Source: Flectobacillus longus
GTDB lineage: Bacteria; Bacteroidota; Bacteroidia; Cytophagales; Spirosomataceae
Length of the DNA stretch: 64,000 nucleotides
Assembly: GCF_030056705.1 (NCBI RefSeq)
Contig: NZ_JASHIC010000022.1
Location: 62,001 to 126,000 of the forward strand
Reading direction: 5' to 3'
The notes below the pieces were generated by a model, which worked only from the letters and a program-made list of their open reading frames with translations, was not told the origin of the DNA and searched no databases. The translations under genes and the position numbers were made by a program. Below, in pieces: positions 1 through 8,256 of the stretch (positions are counted from its first letter, which is position 1; every line of letters begins with the position of its first letter).

Positions 1-2
1 TG

Positions 3-170
3 GCAGCATTTGATGTATTTAATAAGCGCCAAGCAATTACACAAACAGGCTCTCAAAACTTTGTAACGTACCAACAAGCATTCACACTGGCTAGATACTT
101 TATGTTGAGCTTGACCTACAACGTACGAGGACATGATGCTAAATTGAAAAAGAATGGTAATATGTTTTAG
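3..170 (+). CDS. C-terminal end of an outer-membrane beta-barrel protein (partial)
   Basis: An open frame enters from the left edge and ends with TAG at 168-170, giving 55 residues. The tail contains RYFMLSLTYNVRG and ends in a polar segment (HDAKLKKNGNMF). This resembles the last strands of the TonB-receptor-like outer-membrane proteins that commonly precede GLPGLI-family genes in Bacteroidetes. The next gene, 46 bp downstream on the same strand, is a GLPGLI protein, which supports the reading. The N-terminal part is outside the window, so the subfamily and substrate cannot be named. Confidence 0.6.
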   Translation, partial: AAFDVFNKRQAITQTGSQNFVTYQQAFTLARYFMLSLTYNVRGHDAKLKKNGNMF

Positions 171-216
171 GTAAAATATTTCTCTATCTGGTTAGATATT
201 ATAGACACAAATTTAT

Positions 217-954
217 ATGAAAAAAATGACCTTAATAATACTTTTGCTAGCCTTTGGAGTTTGGGCAAAAGCACAAAAAAACGAAGGAGAAGTAACCTTC
301 AAACGAACGACTTCATGGACAAAAATGAATGACCAAATGACCTTTTTGAGTAAACAGCAAAAAGAAAAAAATGCCTATATGTTCGGGAATATTGACATTA
401 GTACTCAAACCTATACGTTATTTTTTAGTCCTAAAGGGTCGAAATATGAGGAAAAGGAAGAAAATACCAACGGATATTCTTGGCGCAAAGAGCAATTTGT
501 AATCTATAGAGACTTTGAAAATGAAACCCTCACCGATGTGATTGATTTTCTTGGAAAAACCTATATTGTAGAGGATAGTTTGGAACGTCCTCAATGGAAG
601 ATTCTCAACGACATAAAAGATGTAGCGGGTCATATCTGTATGAAAGCGCAAATTAAAGACCCTATCAAAAATCAAGTAATTGTGGCGTGGTTTGCACAGG
701 ATATTAAGGCAAAAGCTGGACCTGAAAGACTTTGGGGATTGCCAGGGCTCATACTCGAATTAGATATTAATAATGGCGCTTGTGTGATTTCAGCCTCCAA
801 AATAGAGTTTAAAAAACTTACAACTGAATTAGATTTCCCCAAAAAACTCAAAGGAAGTAAAATCAAAGAAGTAAGATATCAGCAAATGATTGAAAAGCAT
901 GTGAAGGATAAGTTTAAAGAAGAAGTAAATCCTTTTTGGTCGATTAGATATTAG
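217..954 (+). CDS. GLPGLI family protein
   Basis: 245 residues with an N-terminal signal peptide (MKKMTLIILLLAFGVWAKAQ) and the family signature GLPGLI near residue 173, in the context ERLWGLPGLILELDINNG. GLPGLI proteins are exported Bacteroidetes proteins of unknown biochemical role, usually encoded beside a large outer-membrane barrel protein. The partial barrel tail just upstream fits that pattern, and the two are probably cotranscribed. Length is normal for the family. The name rests on the motif alone and implies no enzymatic function. Confidence 0.9.
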   Translation: MKKMTLIILLLAFGVWAKAQKNEGEVTFKRTTSWTKMNDQMTFLSKQQKEKNAYMFGNIDISTQTYTLFFSPKGSKYEEKEENTNGYSWRKEQFVIYRDFENETLTDVIDFLGKTYIVEDSLERPQWKILNDIKDVAGHICMKAQIKDPIKNQVIVAWFAQDIKAKAGPERLWGLPGLILELDINNGACVISASKIEFKKLTTELDFPKKLKGSKIKEVRYQQMIEKHVKDKFKEEVNPFWSIRY

Positions 955-1040
955 ATTTTGAATAGTTATAAATACAAGTTTAGCACCTATATTTTGTCTG
1001 CATATTAATTTTCATAAAATATCTATCTCTTCTCTTTTTA

Positions 1041-1087
1041 GTAGTAATGTTATTACAATTTTTATATATTTGTAATAATATTACTAC
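1041..1087. promoter_or_regulatory. Twin palindromic operator-like sites in front of parA
   Basis: Two 13-bp near-palindromes, GTAATGTTATTAC at 1044-1056 and GTAATAATATTAC at 1072-1084, have centres 28 bp apart. They sit inside a larger inverted repeat: arm 1041-1058 pairs with 1070-1087 with one mismatch. The right copy ends 15 bp before the parA ATG. The position suggests an autoregulatory operator, perhaps bound by the helix-turn-helix-like N-terminus of this ParA. Binding is inferred. Confidence 0.55.
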
Positions 1088-1102
1088 AAAATCGTATTGC
1101 AA

Positions 1103-2056
1103 ATGCTTACACAAGAAAATGCGTTAAAGTTTTTGAGACACAGGCCAGCTATATCTGTTGCGGCTGTTGAAAAGCAGGCTTCAATCCCTTCTGGAACCAT
1201 AGCGCAAGCTTTATCTAAAGGTCGTCAACTAAGTGAAAAACATTTGGTATCTCTCGATGGTGTTTTACGAGACTATGGTTATCGAGATGACCTTTATCAA
1301 AAGGCGAGGGTTGTTTCAGTCATAAATCACAAAGGTGGTGTTGGAAAAACCACCACAGTATGTTCTCTTGGGGAGGCATTGGCTAATAAGGGTTTTAAGG
1401 TACTTATGGTTGATTTAGATCCACAGGGCAATTTAAGCCAAATTTTAGGTATCGAACAACCAGAATTACAAGTAGCAGATGCCTTAATTCATGATGCTGA
1501 TTTTCCAACAATTGAATTGCAAGAAGGATTAGACTTGTCACCGAGTGATATAGATTTAGGAAATGCTGAGTACCAACTTATACTTGTGCCAGGAGGCGAT
1601 TTGCGTTTAAAAAATCGTATGACTCCCCTACTCACTAAGTATGACTATATTTTGATTGACTGCCCGCCTTCGTTGGGTAAACTTACGGTTTCAGCACTAT
1701 ATGCTTCAGATTCATGTTTGATTACAATGCAACCCGAAATGGCGGCAATGAAGGGAGTAAATTCTCTTTTGGAAAAAATCCATGAGATTAAGAAAAACCT
1801 TAATCCCATGCTTGAAATAGATGGATTAGTATTTACGATGGTCAAAAAGAATAGTGTGCACGATGGTATCAAAGAGGCTGTTCGTCATAACTTGCCTCTA
1901 CGTATTTTCAAAACAGAAATAAAGCACCTAGTAGATTTTCAAAAAGCACAAGTAGCTGGAAATACCATTTCTAAATTTGCTACTCATTCAGAAGCAGCCC
2001 ATCTTTACACAGCTTTTTGTGCAGAGTACATTGATTATTTACAGTTTTTAAAATAG
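1103..2056 (+). CDS. parA: ParA-family partition ATPase with N-terminal DNA-binding-like extension
   Basis: 317 residues from the ATG at 1103; a TTG two codons upstream is a poorer start. Residues 1-65 form a separate segment, with AAVEKQASIPSGTIAQAL reading like a helix-turn-helix, as in plasmid ParAs that repress their own promoter. The ATPase domain follows: the deviant Walker A motif KGGVGKTTT with its signature first lysine, then DLDPQG and DYILIDCPPSLG. ParA ATPases segregate DNA by forming a gradient on the nucleoid and interacting with ParB-parS. parB starts 6 bp after the stop, so the two form an operon. Paired palindromes in front suggest autoregulation. The extension and the non-canonical parS copies make this look like a plasmid-type or second partition system. 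Confidence 0.9.
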   Translation: MLTQENALKFLRHRPAISVAAVEKQASIPSGTIAQALSKGRQLSEKHLVSLDGVLRDYGYRDDLYQKARVVSVINHKGGVGKTTTVCSLGEALANKGFKVLMVDLDPQGNLSQILGIEQPELQVADALIHDADFPTIELQEGLDLSPSDIDLGNAEYQLILVPGGDLRLKNRMTPLLTKYDYILIDCPPSLGKLTVSALYASDSCLITMQPEMAAMKGVNSLLEKIHEIKKNLNPMLEIDGLVFTMVKKNSVHDGIKEAVRHNLPLRIFKTEIKHLVDFQKAQVAGNTISKFATHSEAAHLYTAFCAEYIDYLQFLK

Positions 2057-2062
2057 TGAGCC

Positions 2063-2974
2063 ATGGCCAAAAAGATAAATATAGGCAGTTTGATTGCCAG
2101 CAAAACCAAAGAAACCTTTAGTAACAATCAACTCATAAGCAGCGAATCTGTCAAAAATAACATTCAAATTATTGAAGAGCTTCGTCTGTTGATTCCCCCT
2201 TTAGGAGTAGAAGAGTTTACACAACTTGAAAATAATATTATTAAAAATGGTTGTCGTGATGCCCTCACTGTGTGGGAAACAACCACTGGAGTACTAAACC
2301 CTGATAGTGAAGACCCTGCTACGCCATGTTATATTTTGGTGGATGGTCACAACCGCTATGAGATTTGTAAAAAAAATGGCATTTCTTTTAGTGTTCAGCT
2401 CATGTCTTTTGCTTCTTTACAACAAGTAAAAGAATACATGATTGATTTGCAGTTAGGGCGAAGAAACCTCACCCCTGAGCAAATTTCCTATTTTAGAGGT
2501 CTTCGGTTTTTGAATGAAAAGAATGAAATTGGACGTTATGAACGCCAAAATCATGCGGTTCAAAATGAACCGTATGATTTTGCTGAAAAAGGAGACACAG
2601 CCGAAAGATTATCTAAGGAGTTTAATGTTGGACGCTCTACCATTAAAAGAGATGCTGCATTCGCCAAAGGACTCAACAAACTAGATACGGAGTTTAGAAA
2701 TGAAATTTTGACTGGGAAGAAAAAAGTTGCGAAGGGTGTAATTCAAGCATTGGCAAATGAGACATCTTTAACTGAACCTATTGTTAGTTTGGAACAATTA
2801 GAAAGTGTAGCTACCAAAACATCAGTTGAGCAGAAAACACAACCTACTTCGGAGTTTGATACACATTATCAATTGCTTTTAAAAATAGCAAATGATTTTT
2901 ACATCAATAAAAGCAAAAAACATCTGACCGAGCTTCAAGACATTATTAGCAAACTTGAAGGCTTTATATCTTAG
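2063..2974 (+). CDS. parB: ParB/Spo0J-like partition protein
   Basis: 303 residues. An N-terminal ParB/sulfiredoxin-type domain (about residues 40-150) contains LVDGHNRYEICKKNG, the family's arginine-containing nucleotide-binding loop in the form GHNRY. A central helix-turn-helix is visible in AERLSKEFNVGRSTIKRD (about residues 180-200). The C-terminus is short and presumably dimerises the protein. ParB proteins bind parS centromeres and act as CTP-dependent clamps with ParA. The gene follows parA by 6 bp. One copy of the palindrome GGTTCAAAATGAACC lies inside this coding sequence, where it encodes the VQNEP stretch, and two more follow the stop. This divergent ParB is unlike the canonical chromosomal one, so the exact subfamily is uncertain. 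Confidence 0.85.
   Translation: MAKKINIGSLIASKTKETFSNNQLISSESVKNNIQIIEELRLLIPPLGVEEFTQLENNIIKNGCRDALTVWETTTGVLNPDSEDPATPCYILVDGHNRYEICKKNGISFSVQLMSFASLQQVKEYMIDLQLGRRNLTPEQISYFRGLRFLNEKNEIGRYERQNHAVQNEPYDFAEKGDTAERLSKEFNVGRSTIKRDAAFAKGLNKLDTEFRNEILTGKKKVAKGVIQALANETSLTEPIVSLEQLESVATKTSVEQKTQPTSEFDTHYQLLLKIANDFYINKSKKHLTELQDIISKLEGFIS
2557..2571. repeat. parS-like palindrome copy 1 (inside parB)
   Basis: GGTTCAAAATGAACC, 6-bp arms around a 3-bp centre, extending with one mismatch to ATGCGGTTCA...TGAACCGTAT. The same 15-mer core recurs at 2989-3003 (reverse complement) and 3077-3091, and I found it nowhere else in the window. Three copies within 535 bp of a parAB operon are best read as the ParB-binding centromere. 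Confidence 0.7.
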
Positions 2975-2980
2975 TAATAA

Positions 2981-3011
2981 AAGTATGCGGTTCATTTTGA
3001 ACCGCATACTT
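2981..3011. repeat. parS-like palindrome copy 2, perfect 14-bp-arm hairpin after parB
   Basis: A perfect inverted repeat with 14-bp arms (AAGTATGCGGTTCA) and a TTT centre starts 7 bp after the parB stop. The core 2989-3003 is the reverse complement of copy 1. The long stem followed by TTTTACTAACTTTT could also act as the intrinsic terminator of parAB, so one sequence may serve both roles. Confidence 0.7.
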
Positions 3012-3076
3012 TTACTAACTTTTGTAAATAGAAAATAAATTATCTCTTTCTACCTCCTGTTTTTATCATGTTATCC

Positions 3077-3091
3077 GGTTCAAAATGAACC
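3077..3091. repeat. parS-like palindrome copy 3
   Basis: The same 15-mer as in parB, GGTTCAAAATGAACC, lies in the 390-bp gap between parB and the malic enzyme gene. Its outer flanks (ATCC/TTAT) do not extend the palindrome, so the conserved core is GGTTCA-N3-TGAACC. The rest of this gap holds the malic enzyme promoter region; no small gene was seen. Confidence 0.7.
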
Positions 3092-3272
3092 TTATCCCCT
3101 CCTATTTATCATCTATTTTACTTGCTCGATAGCTTATTATAATTCTCCTCTTCAAAACAGCAACGCATTCGATTATAAGACTTTTTCAAGATATATATGC
3201 TAAAATCTGATGAAAGACAGAAACAAATATCTTTTGTAAAGATTTTTTAGGATAATAGAGTAGAAAAGCACG

Positions 3273-3304
3273 GATTCTGCATATTACATGCAGTTTTGTG
3301 CTAA
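3273..3304 (+). promoter_or_regulatory. 32-bp bipartite regulatory element, copy A (malic enzyme)
   Basis: Matches GATWYTGCATA-N14-KTGCTAA, shared with 8024-8055 and, on the minus strand, 37529-37560 and 51590-51621. The two TGC half-sites are 21 bp apart. A -7-like box (TATTTTG, 3327-3333) begins after a 22-bp gap, and the malic enzyme ATG lies 61 bp beyond the element. This is the placement expected for an activator of the AraC family; the binding protein is inferred. Confidence 0.65.
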
Positions 3305-3364
3305 TTTGTCTTAAAAAATTACTATTTATTTTGTTGCACTATAACCAATAGAAGTCTTATTATA

Positions 3365-5647
3365 ATGAAAAACCTAAAAGAAGAAGCTCTTAACTACCAC
3401 GCAAAAGGAAGACCAGGAAAAATCGAAGTGATTCCTTCCAAAGAAACTGCTACGCAGCATGATTTGACTTTGGCTTATTCGCCAGGTGTGGCAGAGCCAT
3501 GTTTGGCTATTGCTGCTGATCCTGAAGATGCTTACAAATATACTGCAAAAGGAAACCTCGTTGCGGTAATTTCAAATGGTACAGCAGTACTTGGGCTTGG
3601 AGATATTGGTGCTGTGGCTGGAAAGCCCGTAATGGAAGGAAAGGGTCTTTTGTTCAAAATTTATGCAGACATTGATGTTTTTGATATTGAATTAGATACC
3701 AAAGATGTTGATGAATTTGTTAGAACCGTAAAAATCTTAGAACCAACATTTGGAGGTATAAACTTAGAGGATATTTCAGCACCCGCTTGTTTCGAAATCG
3801 AAGAGCGTCTGAAAGCGGAGTTGAATATTCCTGTAATGCACGATGACCAGCATGGTACTGCCATTATTAGTGCGGCAGCTTTAATCAATGCTTTAGAATT
3901 GGTAGAAAAAGATATCGCCAAAGTAAAAATCATTGTAAATGGTGCTGGTGCTTCAGCAATCTCTTGTACACGCTTGTATCATAGCTTAGGTGCTTTGAAA
4001 GAGAATATTTTTATGTTCGATTCAAAAGGTTTGATTCATCCAGACCGTGATAATTTGGATGGTAAAAAACAAGAATTTGCTAACGGAACGGCTCCAGCTT
4101 CGACTACCCTAGCAGATGCTTTGGTAGGAGCCGATGTATTTATTGGACTGTCGAGAGGAAATACCTTGAAAAAAGAGATGCTGGCTGCCATGGGAGCAGA
4201 TTGTGTAGTTTTTGCCATGGCTAATCCAACTCCAGAAATTAGTTATGAAGATGCTACTTCTACTCGCACAGATTTGATTTTTGCGACAGGACGTAGCGAT
4301 TATCCCAACCAAGTCAATAACGTATTAGGTTTCCCGTATATCTTCCGTGGTGCTTTGGATGTTCGCTCAAAAGTAATCAATGAAGAAATGAAATTGGCGG
4401 CTGTAAGAGCCTTGGCTGATTTGGCAAAAAAGCCCGTTCCTGATGTTGTAAATATGGCTTACGGCAAAGACAATATCGTTTTTGGTCGTGAGTATATTAT
4501 CCCCAAACCAGTAGATCCTCGCTTGTTGACAACCGTAGCGCCAGCCGTAGCCAAAGCAGCCATGGATACAGGCGTTGCCAAAAGTCCTATAACAGATTGG
4601 GAAGCGTATGAAACCCATTTGTCAAAACGTTTGGGCTTGGATAATACCTTGACCAGAGTAATTATCAACAAAGCCAAAACAGATCCTAAGCGTGTGGTAT
4701 TGGCCGATGCCGAAAATTTGACGGTTCTGAAAGCGGCACAACAAGTAAAAGAAGAAGGTATTGCCATTCCAATTTTGTTGGGAAGTGTCGAAAAAATACA
4801 GCAATTGGCGATCGAAAATCAGTTAAACTTAGAAGGTATCGAAATCATCAATTCGCATCAGCCACAAACAGAAACAGAACAGGCTCGTTTACAGAAATTC
4901 AGCGAGTTGTTTTTTAACAAGCGTAAACGCAAAGGCTTCAACAAGATAGAAGCCCAAGAGGTAATTCGTCGTCGTAACTATTTTGGTTGTATGATGGTCG
5001 AAACAGGTGAAGCCGATGCGATGGTTGGGGGTATGACTCGTAACTATCCAGATACTATTCGCCCTGCATTACAGACGATTGGTCGTCAGAAAGGAGTCAA
5101 AAAAGTATCAGGTATGTACATTTTGATGAGCCGTTTTGGTCCGTTATTCTTGACAGATACTTCGGTAAACTTTAATCCAACGGCAGAAGAAATAGTCGAG
5201 ATTGCAGAACTTGCAGCTAAGGAAGTAGAAAAGTTTAATATCAAACCTAGAATTGCCTTACTGACTTATTCTAACTTTGGAAGTGCCGATGGCGACGATG
5301 CCATCAAAATGAGAAAAGCACTAGGAATCTTGAAAGAACGTAATCCTGAAATGATTGTAGATGGCGAAATGCAAGCGCACTTACCATTCAATTTGGATTT
5401 GTTAAAAGAAAATCATCCATTCTGTGACTTGGTTGACGATGGTGCTAATGTACTGGTATTCCCAAATTTATCGGCTTCGAATATTGCTTATAACTTAGTA
5501 AAAGAAATCGCTAATATCGAAAAAATTGGCCCAGTATTGTTAGGACTAGACAAGCCGATTCACTTGTTACAATTAGGCTCGACAACTCGCGAAATTGTCA
5601 ATATGGTGGCTATTGCGGTAGTGGATGCCCAAATTAATCAAAGATAG
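3365..5647 (+). CDS. maeB: NADP-dependent malic enzyme with C-terminal phosphotransacetylase-like domain
   Basis: 760 residues, the usual length of the MaeB hybrid. Residues 1-430 are the malic enzyme part: [11 protein letters not shown] near the N-terminus, [13 protein letters not shown], and the NAD(P)-binding stretch [13 protein letters not shown]. Residues 430-760 are a PTA/PTB-like domain ([15 protein letters not shown] onward), which in characterised MaeB proteins is regulatory rather than catalytic. The enzyme oxidatively decarboxylates malate to pyruvate with formation of NADPH in the cytoplasm. It is transcribed alone and ends at a strong hairpin terminator. The shared 32-bp element upstream suggests coregulation with the catabolic operons. 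That would suit an aromatic catabolic route feeding fumarate, malate or pyruvate into central metabolism, which is inference. Confidence 0.95.
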   Translation: MKNLKEEALNYHAKGRPGKIEVIPSKETATQHDLTLAYSPGVAEPCLAIAADPEDAYKYTAKGNLVAVISNGTAVLGLGDIGAVAGKPVMEGKGLLFKIYADIDVFDIELDTKDVDEFVRTVKILEPTFGGINLEDISAPACFEIEERLKAELNIPVMHDDQHGTAIISAAALINALELVEKDIAKVKIIVNGAGASAISCTRLYHSLGALKENIFMFDSKGLIHPDRDNLDGKKQEFANGTAPASTTLADALVGADVFIGLSRGNTLKKEMLAAMGADCVVFAMANPTPEISYEDATSTRTDLIFATGRSDYPNQVNNVLGFPYIFRGALDVRSKVINEEMKLAAVRALADLAKKPVPDVVNMAYGKDNIVFGREYIIPKPVDPRLLTTVAPAVAKAAMDTGVAKSPITDWEAYETHLSKRLGLDNTLTRVIINKAKTDPKRVVLADAENLTVLKAAQQVKEEGIAIPILLGSVEKIQQLAIENQLNLEGIEIINSHQPQTETEQARLQKFSELFFNKRKRKGFNKIEAQEVIRRRNYFGCMMVETGEADAMVGGMTRNYPDTIRPALQTIGRQKGVKKVSGMYILMSRFGPLFLTDTSVNFNPTAEEIVEIAELAAKEVEKFNIKPRIALLTYSNFGSADGDDAIKMRKALGILKERNPEMIVDGEMQAHLPFNLDLLKENHPFCDLVDDGANVLVFPNLSASNIAYNLVKEIANIEKIGPVLLGLDKPIHLLQLGSTTREIVNMVAIAVVDAQINQR

Positions 5648-5656
5648 ATGCAAGAG

Positions 5657-5692
5657 AACAGGGATAAAGCATATTGGTGCTTTATCCCTGTT
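5657..5692 (+). terminator. Intrinsic terminator of maeB
   Basis: A perfect 15-bp stem (AACAGGGATAAAGCA pairing with TGCTTTATCCCTGTT) around the loop TATTGG begins 10 bp after the malic enzyme stop and runs into TATTTTG. It overlaps a possible upstream ATG (5648) of the next gene, which argues against that start. Confidence 0.85.
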
Positions 5693-5740
5693 ATTTTGAA
5701 GACAAGTTTTGCTTTGGCTAAACTCACAAACCTGAAAACT

Positions 5741-6652
5741 ATGCAAGAGAATAAACAAAAATTAGCTCCTATGTCACCAAGGGAGCTAAATCTTCATCAT
5801 TTTGGTACTGAGTGGAAAATGAATGTGACAGAGTTTCATCATCTTTTTCACATCAATAAAATAGAAGAGGTGCGTGCTAAAATCAAGTTTCCGCTACAGC
5901 CACACCGCAAAACAGTGTTTGATTTTATTTTATTGACTCAGGGTCATTCTGTAAGAAGTAAAGGCTTGCATAAATATGAGTTTAGTAAAAATACTTTTTT
6001 CTTCTTGCCAGCCTATCAGATTTCCACACATGAATTTATGAGTGAAGATGCACAAGGGTATTTTTGTCATTTTGACTCAGAAATTTTTAATAAATTATTT
6101 CCTCACAGTCCATTCGACGATGATTTTTCTTTTTGGCATTTTGCCGAAGATCCTATTATCGAAGTGGCAGAAGAGATGCTTCCTCCAATTATCAATATCT
6201 TGGAACGCTTGCAAGTAGAATATCTTTCTAATAAAAGTTTTCATACCCAATTGATAGCGGCCTATCTTTTGGCATTATTCAACGAACTAAGCGTTATTAA
6301 AAAAAGTACAAAGGTAGCTTCTAAAAACGCCGCTTTGCGTGTTACTGAGCGTTATAAAGACCTTTTATCGCAATATATCTACCAGACCAATAAAGTTTCG
6401 GAATATGCTTCTATGCTGGCAATTACGCCCGATCATCTCAATAAATGTGTAAAAGCTACCATAGGTAAAACTTCTCAAGAACTTCTGGCTGATATGATTA
6501 TTCTAGAGGCTAAGGTCTTGCTCAAACAAACAAGCTTGTCAATTAGTGAAATTGCTTTTAAGTTTTCGGAAACAAATCCAAGTGATTTTAGTCGTTTTTT
6601 CAAAAATAAAATTGGGCTTTCTCCCAAAGAATTTAGACAATCGTTGTTGTAA
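5741..6652 (+). CDS. AraC-family transcriptional regulator
   Basis: 303 residues from the ATG at 5741. The in-frame ATG at 5648 would translate through the maeB terminator, so I reject it. Residues 1-190 are a cupin-type effector domain with no recognisable ligand signature. The C-terminal 100 residues are an AraC double helix-turn-helix (ISEIAFKFSETNPSDFSRFF, then KNKIGLSPKEFRQ). Such regulators bind two direct-repeat half-sites about 21 bp apart and usually activate transcription. It is the only intact AraC gene here and a plausible ligand-responsive activator for the four 32-bp elements. A decayed paralogue of its DNA-binding half lies at 51748-52056. The effector is unknown. Confidence 0.9.
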   Translation: MQENKQKLAPMSPRELNLHHFGTEWKMNVTEFHHLFHINKIEEVRAKIKFPLQPHRKTVFDFILLTQGHSVRSKGLHKYEFSKNTFFFLPAYQISTHEFMSEDAQGYFCHFDSEIFNKLFPHSPFDDDFSFWHFAEDPIIEVAEEMLPPIINILERLQVEYLSNKSFHTQLIAAYLLALFNELSVIKKSTKVASKNAALRVTERYKDLLSQYIYQTNKVSEYASMLAITPDHLNKCVKATIGKTSQELLADMIILEAKVLLKQTSLSISEIAFKFSETNPSDFSRFFKNKIGLSPKEFRQSLL

Positions 6653-6703
6653 TCTATTTCGGATTGCTGATGTTAGATTGCGGAAGTGTAGGATATTTTT
6701 TAG

Positions 6704-6757
6704 AATTGGTTTTGCCTTTATTTGAGAAAATGCTAGCTAACAAAGGCAAAACCAATT
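6704..6757. terminator. Bidirectional hairpin between convergent genes
   Basis: 16-bp arms AATTGGTTTTGCCTTT (6704-6719) and AAAGGCAAAACCAATT (6742-6757) lie between the ends of the convergent AraC and esterase genes. The stem is perfect. The downstream T-rich runs are weak, so termination efficiency is uncertain. Confidence 0.6.
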
Positions 6758-6772
6758 TCTTTATTCCATTCT

Positions 6773-7693
6773 CTACGGTAATTTATACTGTTGAAAGAAA
6801 CTCCAAATTACATCGTTGGCGACGATAGCATCCGAAATGGCATCGGCGCCTGCACGTACTTTGTCACCGCCAGGCCATGAGTGCCCACCATCTTCTGTTA
6901 AATAAATTTGAATAGCGCTATTATTACAATCTAGCCATTTGGTAAGGGTGTATTTTGTCAAAGTATTAACAGCCTTGACACTAGTATTACAAGCATCTAT
7001 TTCCAACCACGTATTGATACCCGTCATAACGGGTGGCACTACAAAACCTAACGTACTTCGTCCACCAGTGTAGGGTACTTTGGTGTCAAGCTTAGAATGA
7101 ATATGTAAGATTGGTACCGACCTAGACGCCAAACAAGGACTTGTTGTTACCATGGTTCCTGCCACGGGCGCAATAGCCGCAATTTTGTTAGAAAGCTCAC
7201 AGGCAAGTCTGTAGCACATCATAGCGCCGTTTGACATTCCTGTTGCATAGATTTTTTTAGTAGAAAGTCGTGGATACTTTTTGTGCAAATCATCGATTAG
7301 ATTACTAATAAATTTTACATCATCTATTTGTTTTTCAACGGCATAGTCACAGCAGGTTCCTGCATTCCATGTTCTTGCACCCAAAATACCGTCGCTACGT
7401 ACCCCCTCTGGATATACAATGGCAAATTGAGATTGGTTAGCTTTATCAGTCAAATAATAATTGGTTTCCATTTGTGTGGCATTTCCCCCACCACCGTGTA
7501 AAGCTATTACCAAAGGCACGTCTGAACTTTGATTATAATTGGGTGGCAGGTTCAATAAATACGTTCTTGAAAGCGCATCGACTGTCATAGTTCCCTCTAC
7601 TCTCAACGATGATGTAGTTGGTAAAGTGGTATCATTTTTTTTACAACTCCCCAAAATTAGAGAGGTCAGCAATAGTAAAACGGCATTTTTCAT
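6773..7693 (-). CDS. Secreted PHB-depolymerase/feruloyl-esterase-like lipoprotein (LpqC type)
   Basis: 306 residues with a lipoprotein signal ending in LILGSC (Cys17). The alpha/beta-hydrolase body contains the oxyanion region LVIALHGGGG (about 61-70), the nucleophile motif GMSNG with Ser154, a likely acid Asp203 (KLDTKVP), and the histidine in DGGHSWPGG (His271). These are hallmarks of the LpqC/CE1-like esterases that include polyhydroxybutyrate depolymerases and feruloyl esterases. A surface lipoprotein of this type could release phenolic acids or acyl groups from plant material. That would suit the nearby glycosidases, but the substrate cannot be read from sequence. A decayed partial copy of this gene and its promoter is present at 52213-52450. 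Confidence 0.85.
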   Translation of the reverse strand: MKNAVLLLLTSLILGSCKKNDTTLPTTSSLRVEGTMTVDALSRTYLLNLPPNYNQSSDVPLVIALHGGGGNATQMETNYYLTDKANQSQFAIVYPEGVRSDGILGARTWNAGTCCDYAVEKQIDDVKFISNLIDDLHKKYPRLSTKKIYATGMSNGAMMCYRLACELSNKIAAIAPVAGTMVTTSPCLASRSVPILHIHSKLDTKVPYTGGRSTLGFVVPPVMTGINTWLEIDACNTSVKAVNTLTKYTLTKWLDCNNSAIQIYLTEDGGHSWPGGDKVRAGADAISDAIVANDVIWSFFQQYKLP

Positions 7694-8023
7694 AAATACA
7701 AAAATAGAAGATTAAAGATTTCCCTTTGGATTTGCCACAATTCAGAAGGATTAATGTTGAATTACATTTTCCAGTAAAATGAGTGTTTTTACTATAAAAT
7801 TTTTGCATAAACAGTACAACGGTTCACCTTGTGAATTCCAATAAGCACAACCAAGAGGTCTCTATTTTAAATTATTACAAAATTCGGGATGACTCATGTC
7901 TGCTAGTTTTCTAGACTATTAATAATGACCATCTTTGGATTGCATTAAAAAAAATCTCACTACTCAACATGGAGATTCCTCCAAAAGAATCGCTTCAAGG
8001 AAAGAAATTCTTTCTAAATAACG

Positions 8024-8055
8024 GATTTTGCATATTAATCACCGTTTTGTGCTAA
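8024..8055 (+). promoter_or_regulatory. 32-bp bipartite regulatory element, copy B (TonB receptor)
   Basis: GATTTTGCATA-N14-GTGCTAA with TGC half-sites 21 bp apart. A clear Bacteroidetes-type -7 box TAGTTTTG lies at 8077-8084, after a 21-bp gap. The receptor ATG is about 200 bp downstream, leaving a leader of roughly 165 nt. Confidence 0.7.
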
Positions 8056-8146
8056 TTTTTCCTTTTTTAATGTAATTAGTTTTGTACAACAAATTATTCG
8101 AACTGTTATAAAGTGATGGGATGTGTAAATCATTAAATCACAAAAA

Positions 8147-8213
8147 AAGCTGATAAAACGGTCAGGTTTTATCAGCTTGAAGTCCTCCAATACCGTGGGA
8201 AGTGGCAGAGGAC
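8147..8213. promoter_or_regulatory. Structured leader of the TonB-receptor gene
   Basis: A perfect 13-bp stem (AAGCTGATAAAAC, 8147-8159, with 8166-8178) is followed by a second stem GTCCTC/GAGGAC (8182-8187 with 8208-8213). An ACGG at 8216-8219 could pair with CCGT in its loop. Read on the minus strand, the first hairpin is followed by a run of seven T, so it may instead be a leftward terminator. No known riboswitch class was recognised. Confidence 0.4.
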
Positions 8214-8256
8214 AAACGGTTTGGTTCATGTAGTACTCAAACACAATTACAAAAAA

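Larger units (their letters stand above)
7694..8256. other. Intergenic region between esterase and TonB receptor
   Basis: The divergent spacer holds the esterase promoter region (7694-7800, whose decayed copy is at 52213-52260), the 32-bp element copy B with its -7 box, and a structured leader in front of the receptor gene. Open frames crossing it on the minus strand lack any recognisable protein features and are not called. Confidence 0.5.

Noticed and set aside
5648-5740. Possible N-terminal extension of the AraC gene starting at ATG 5648
   Set aside because: The stretch contains the perfect terminator hairpin of maeB and encodes no conserved AraC sequence; the ATG at 5741 gives a normal-length protein.
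7805-7835. Half-match to the 32-bp element (TTTTTGCATA) near the esterase promoter
   Set aside because: The second half-site is missing at the required 21-bp distance.
8035-8244. Minus-strand open frame of 69 codons upstream of the TonB receptor
   Set aside because: It covers the regulatory element and leader hairpins, has no recognisable protein pattern and is best explained as chance.
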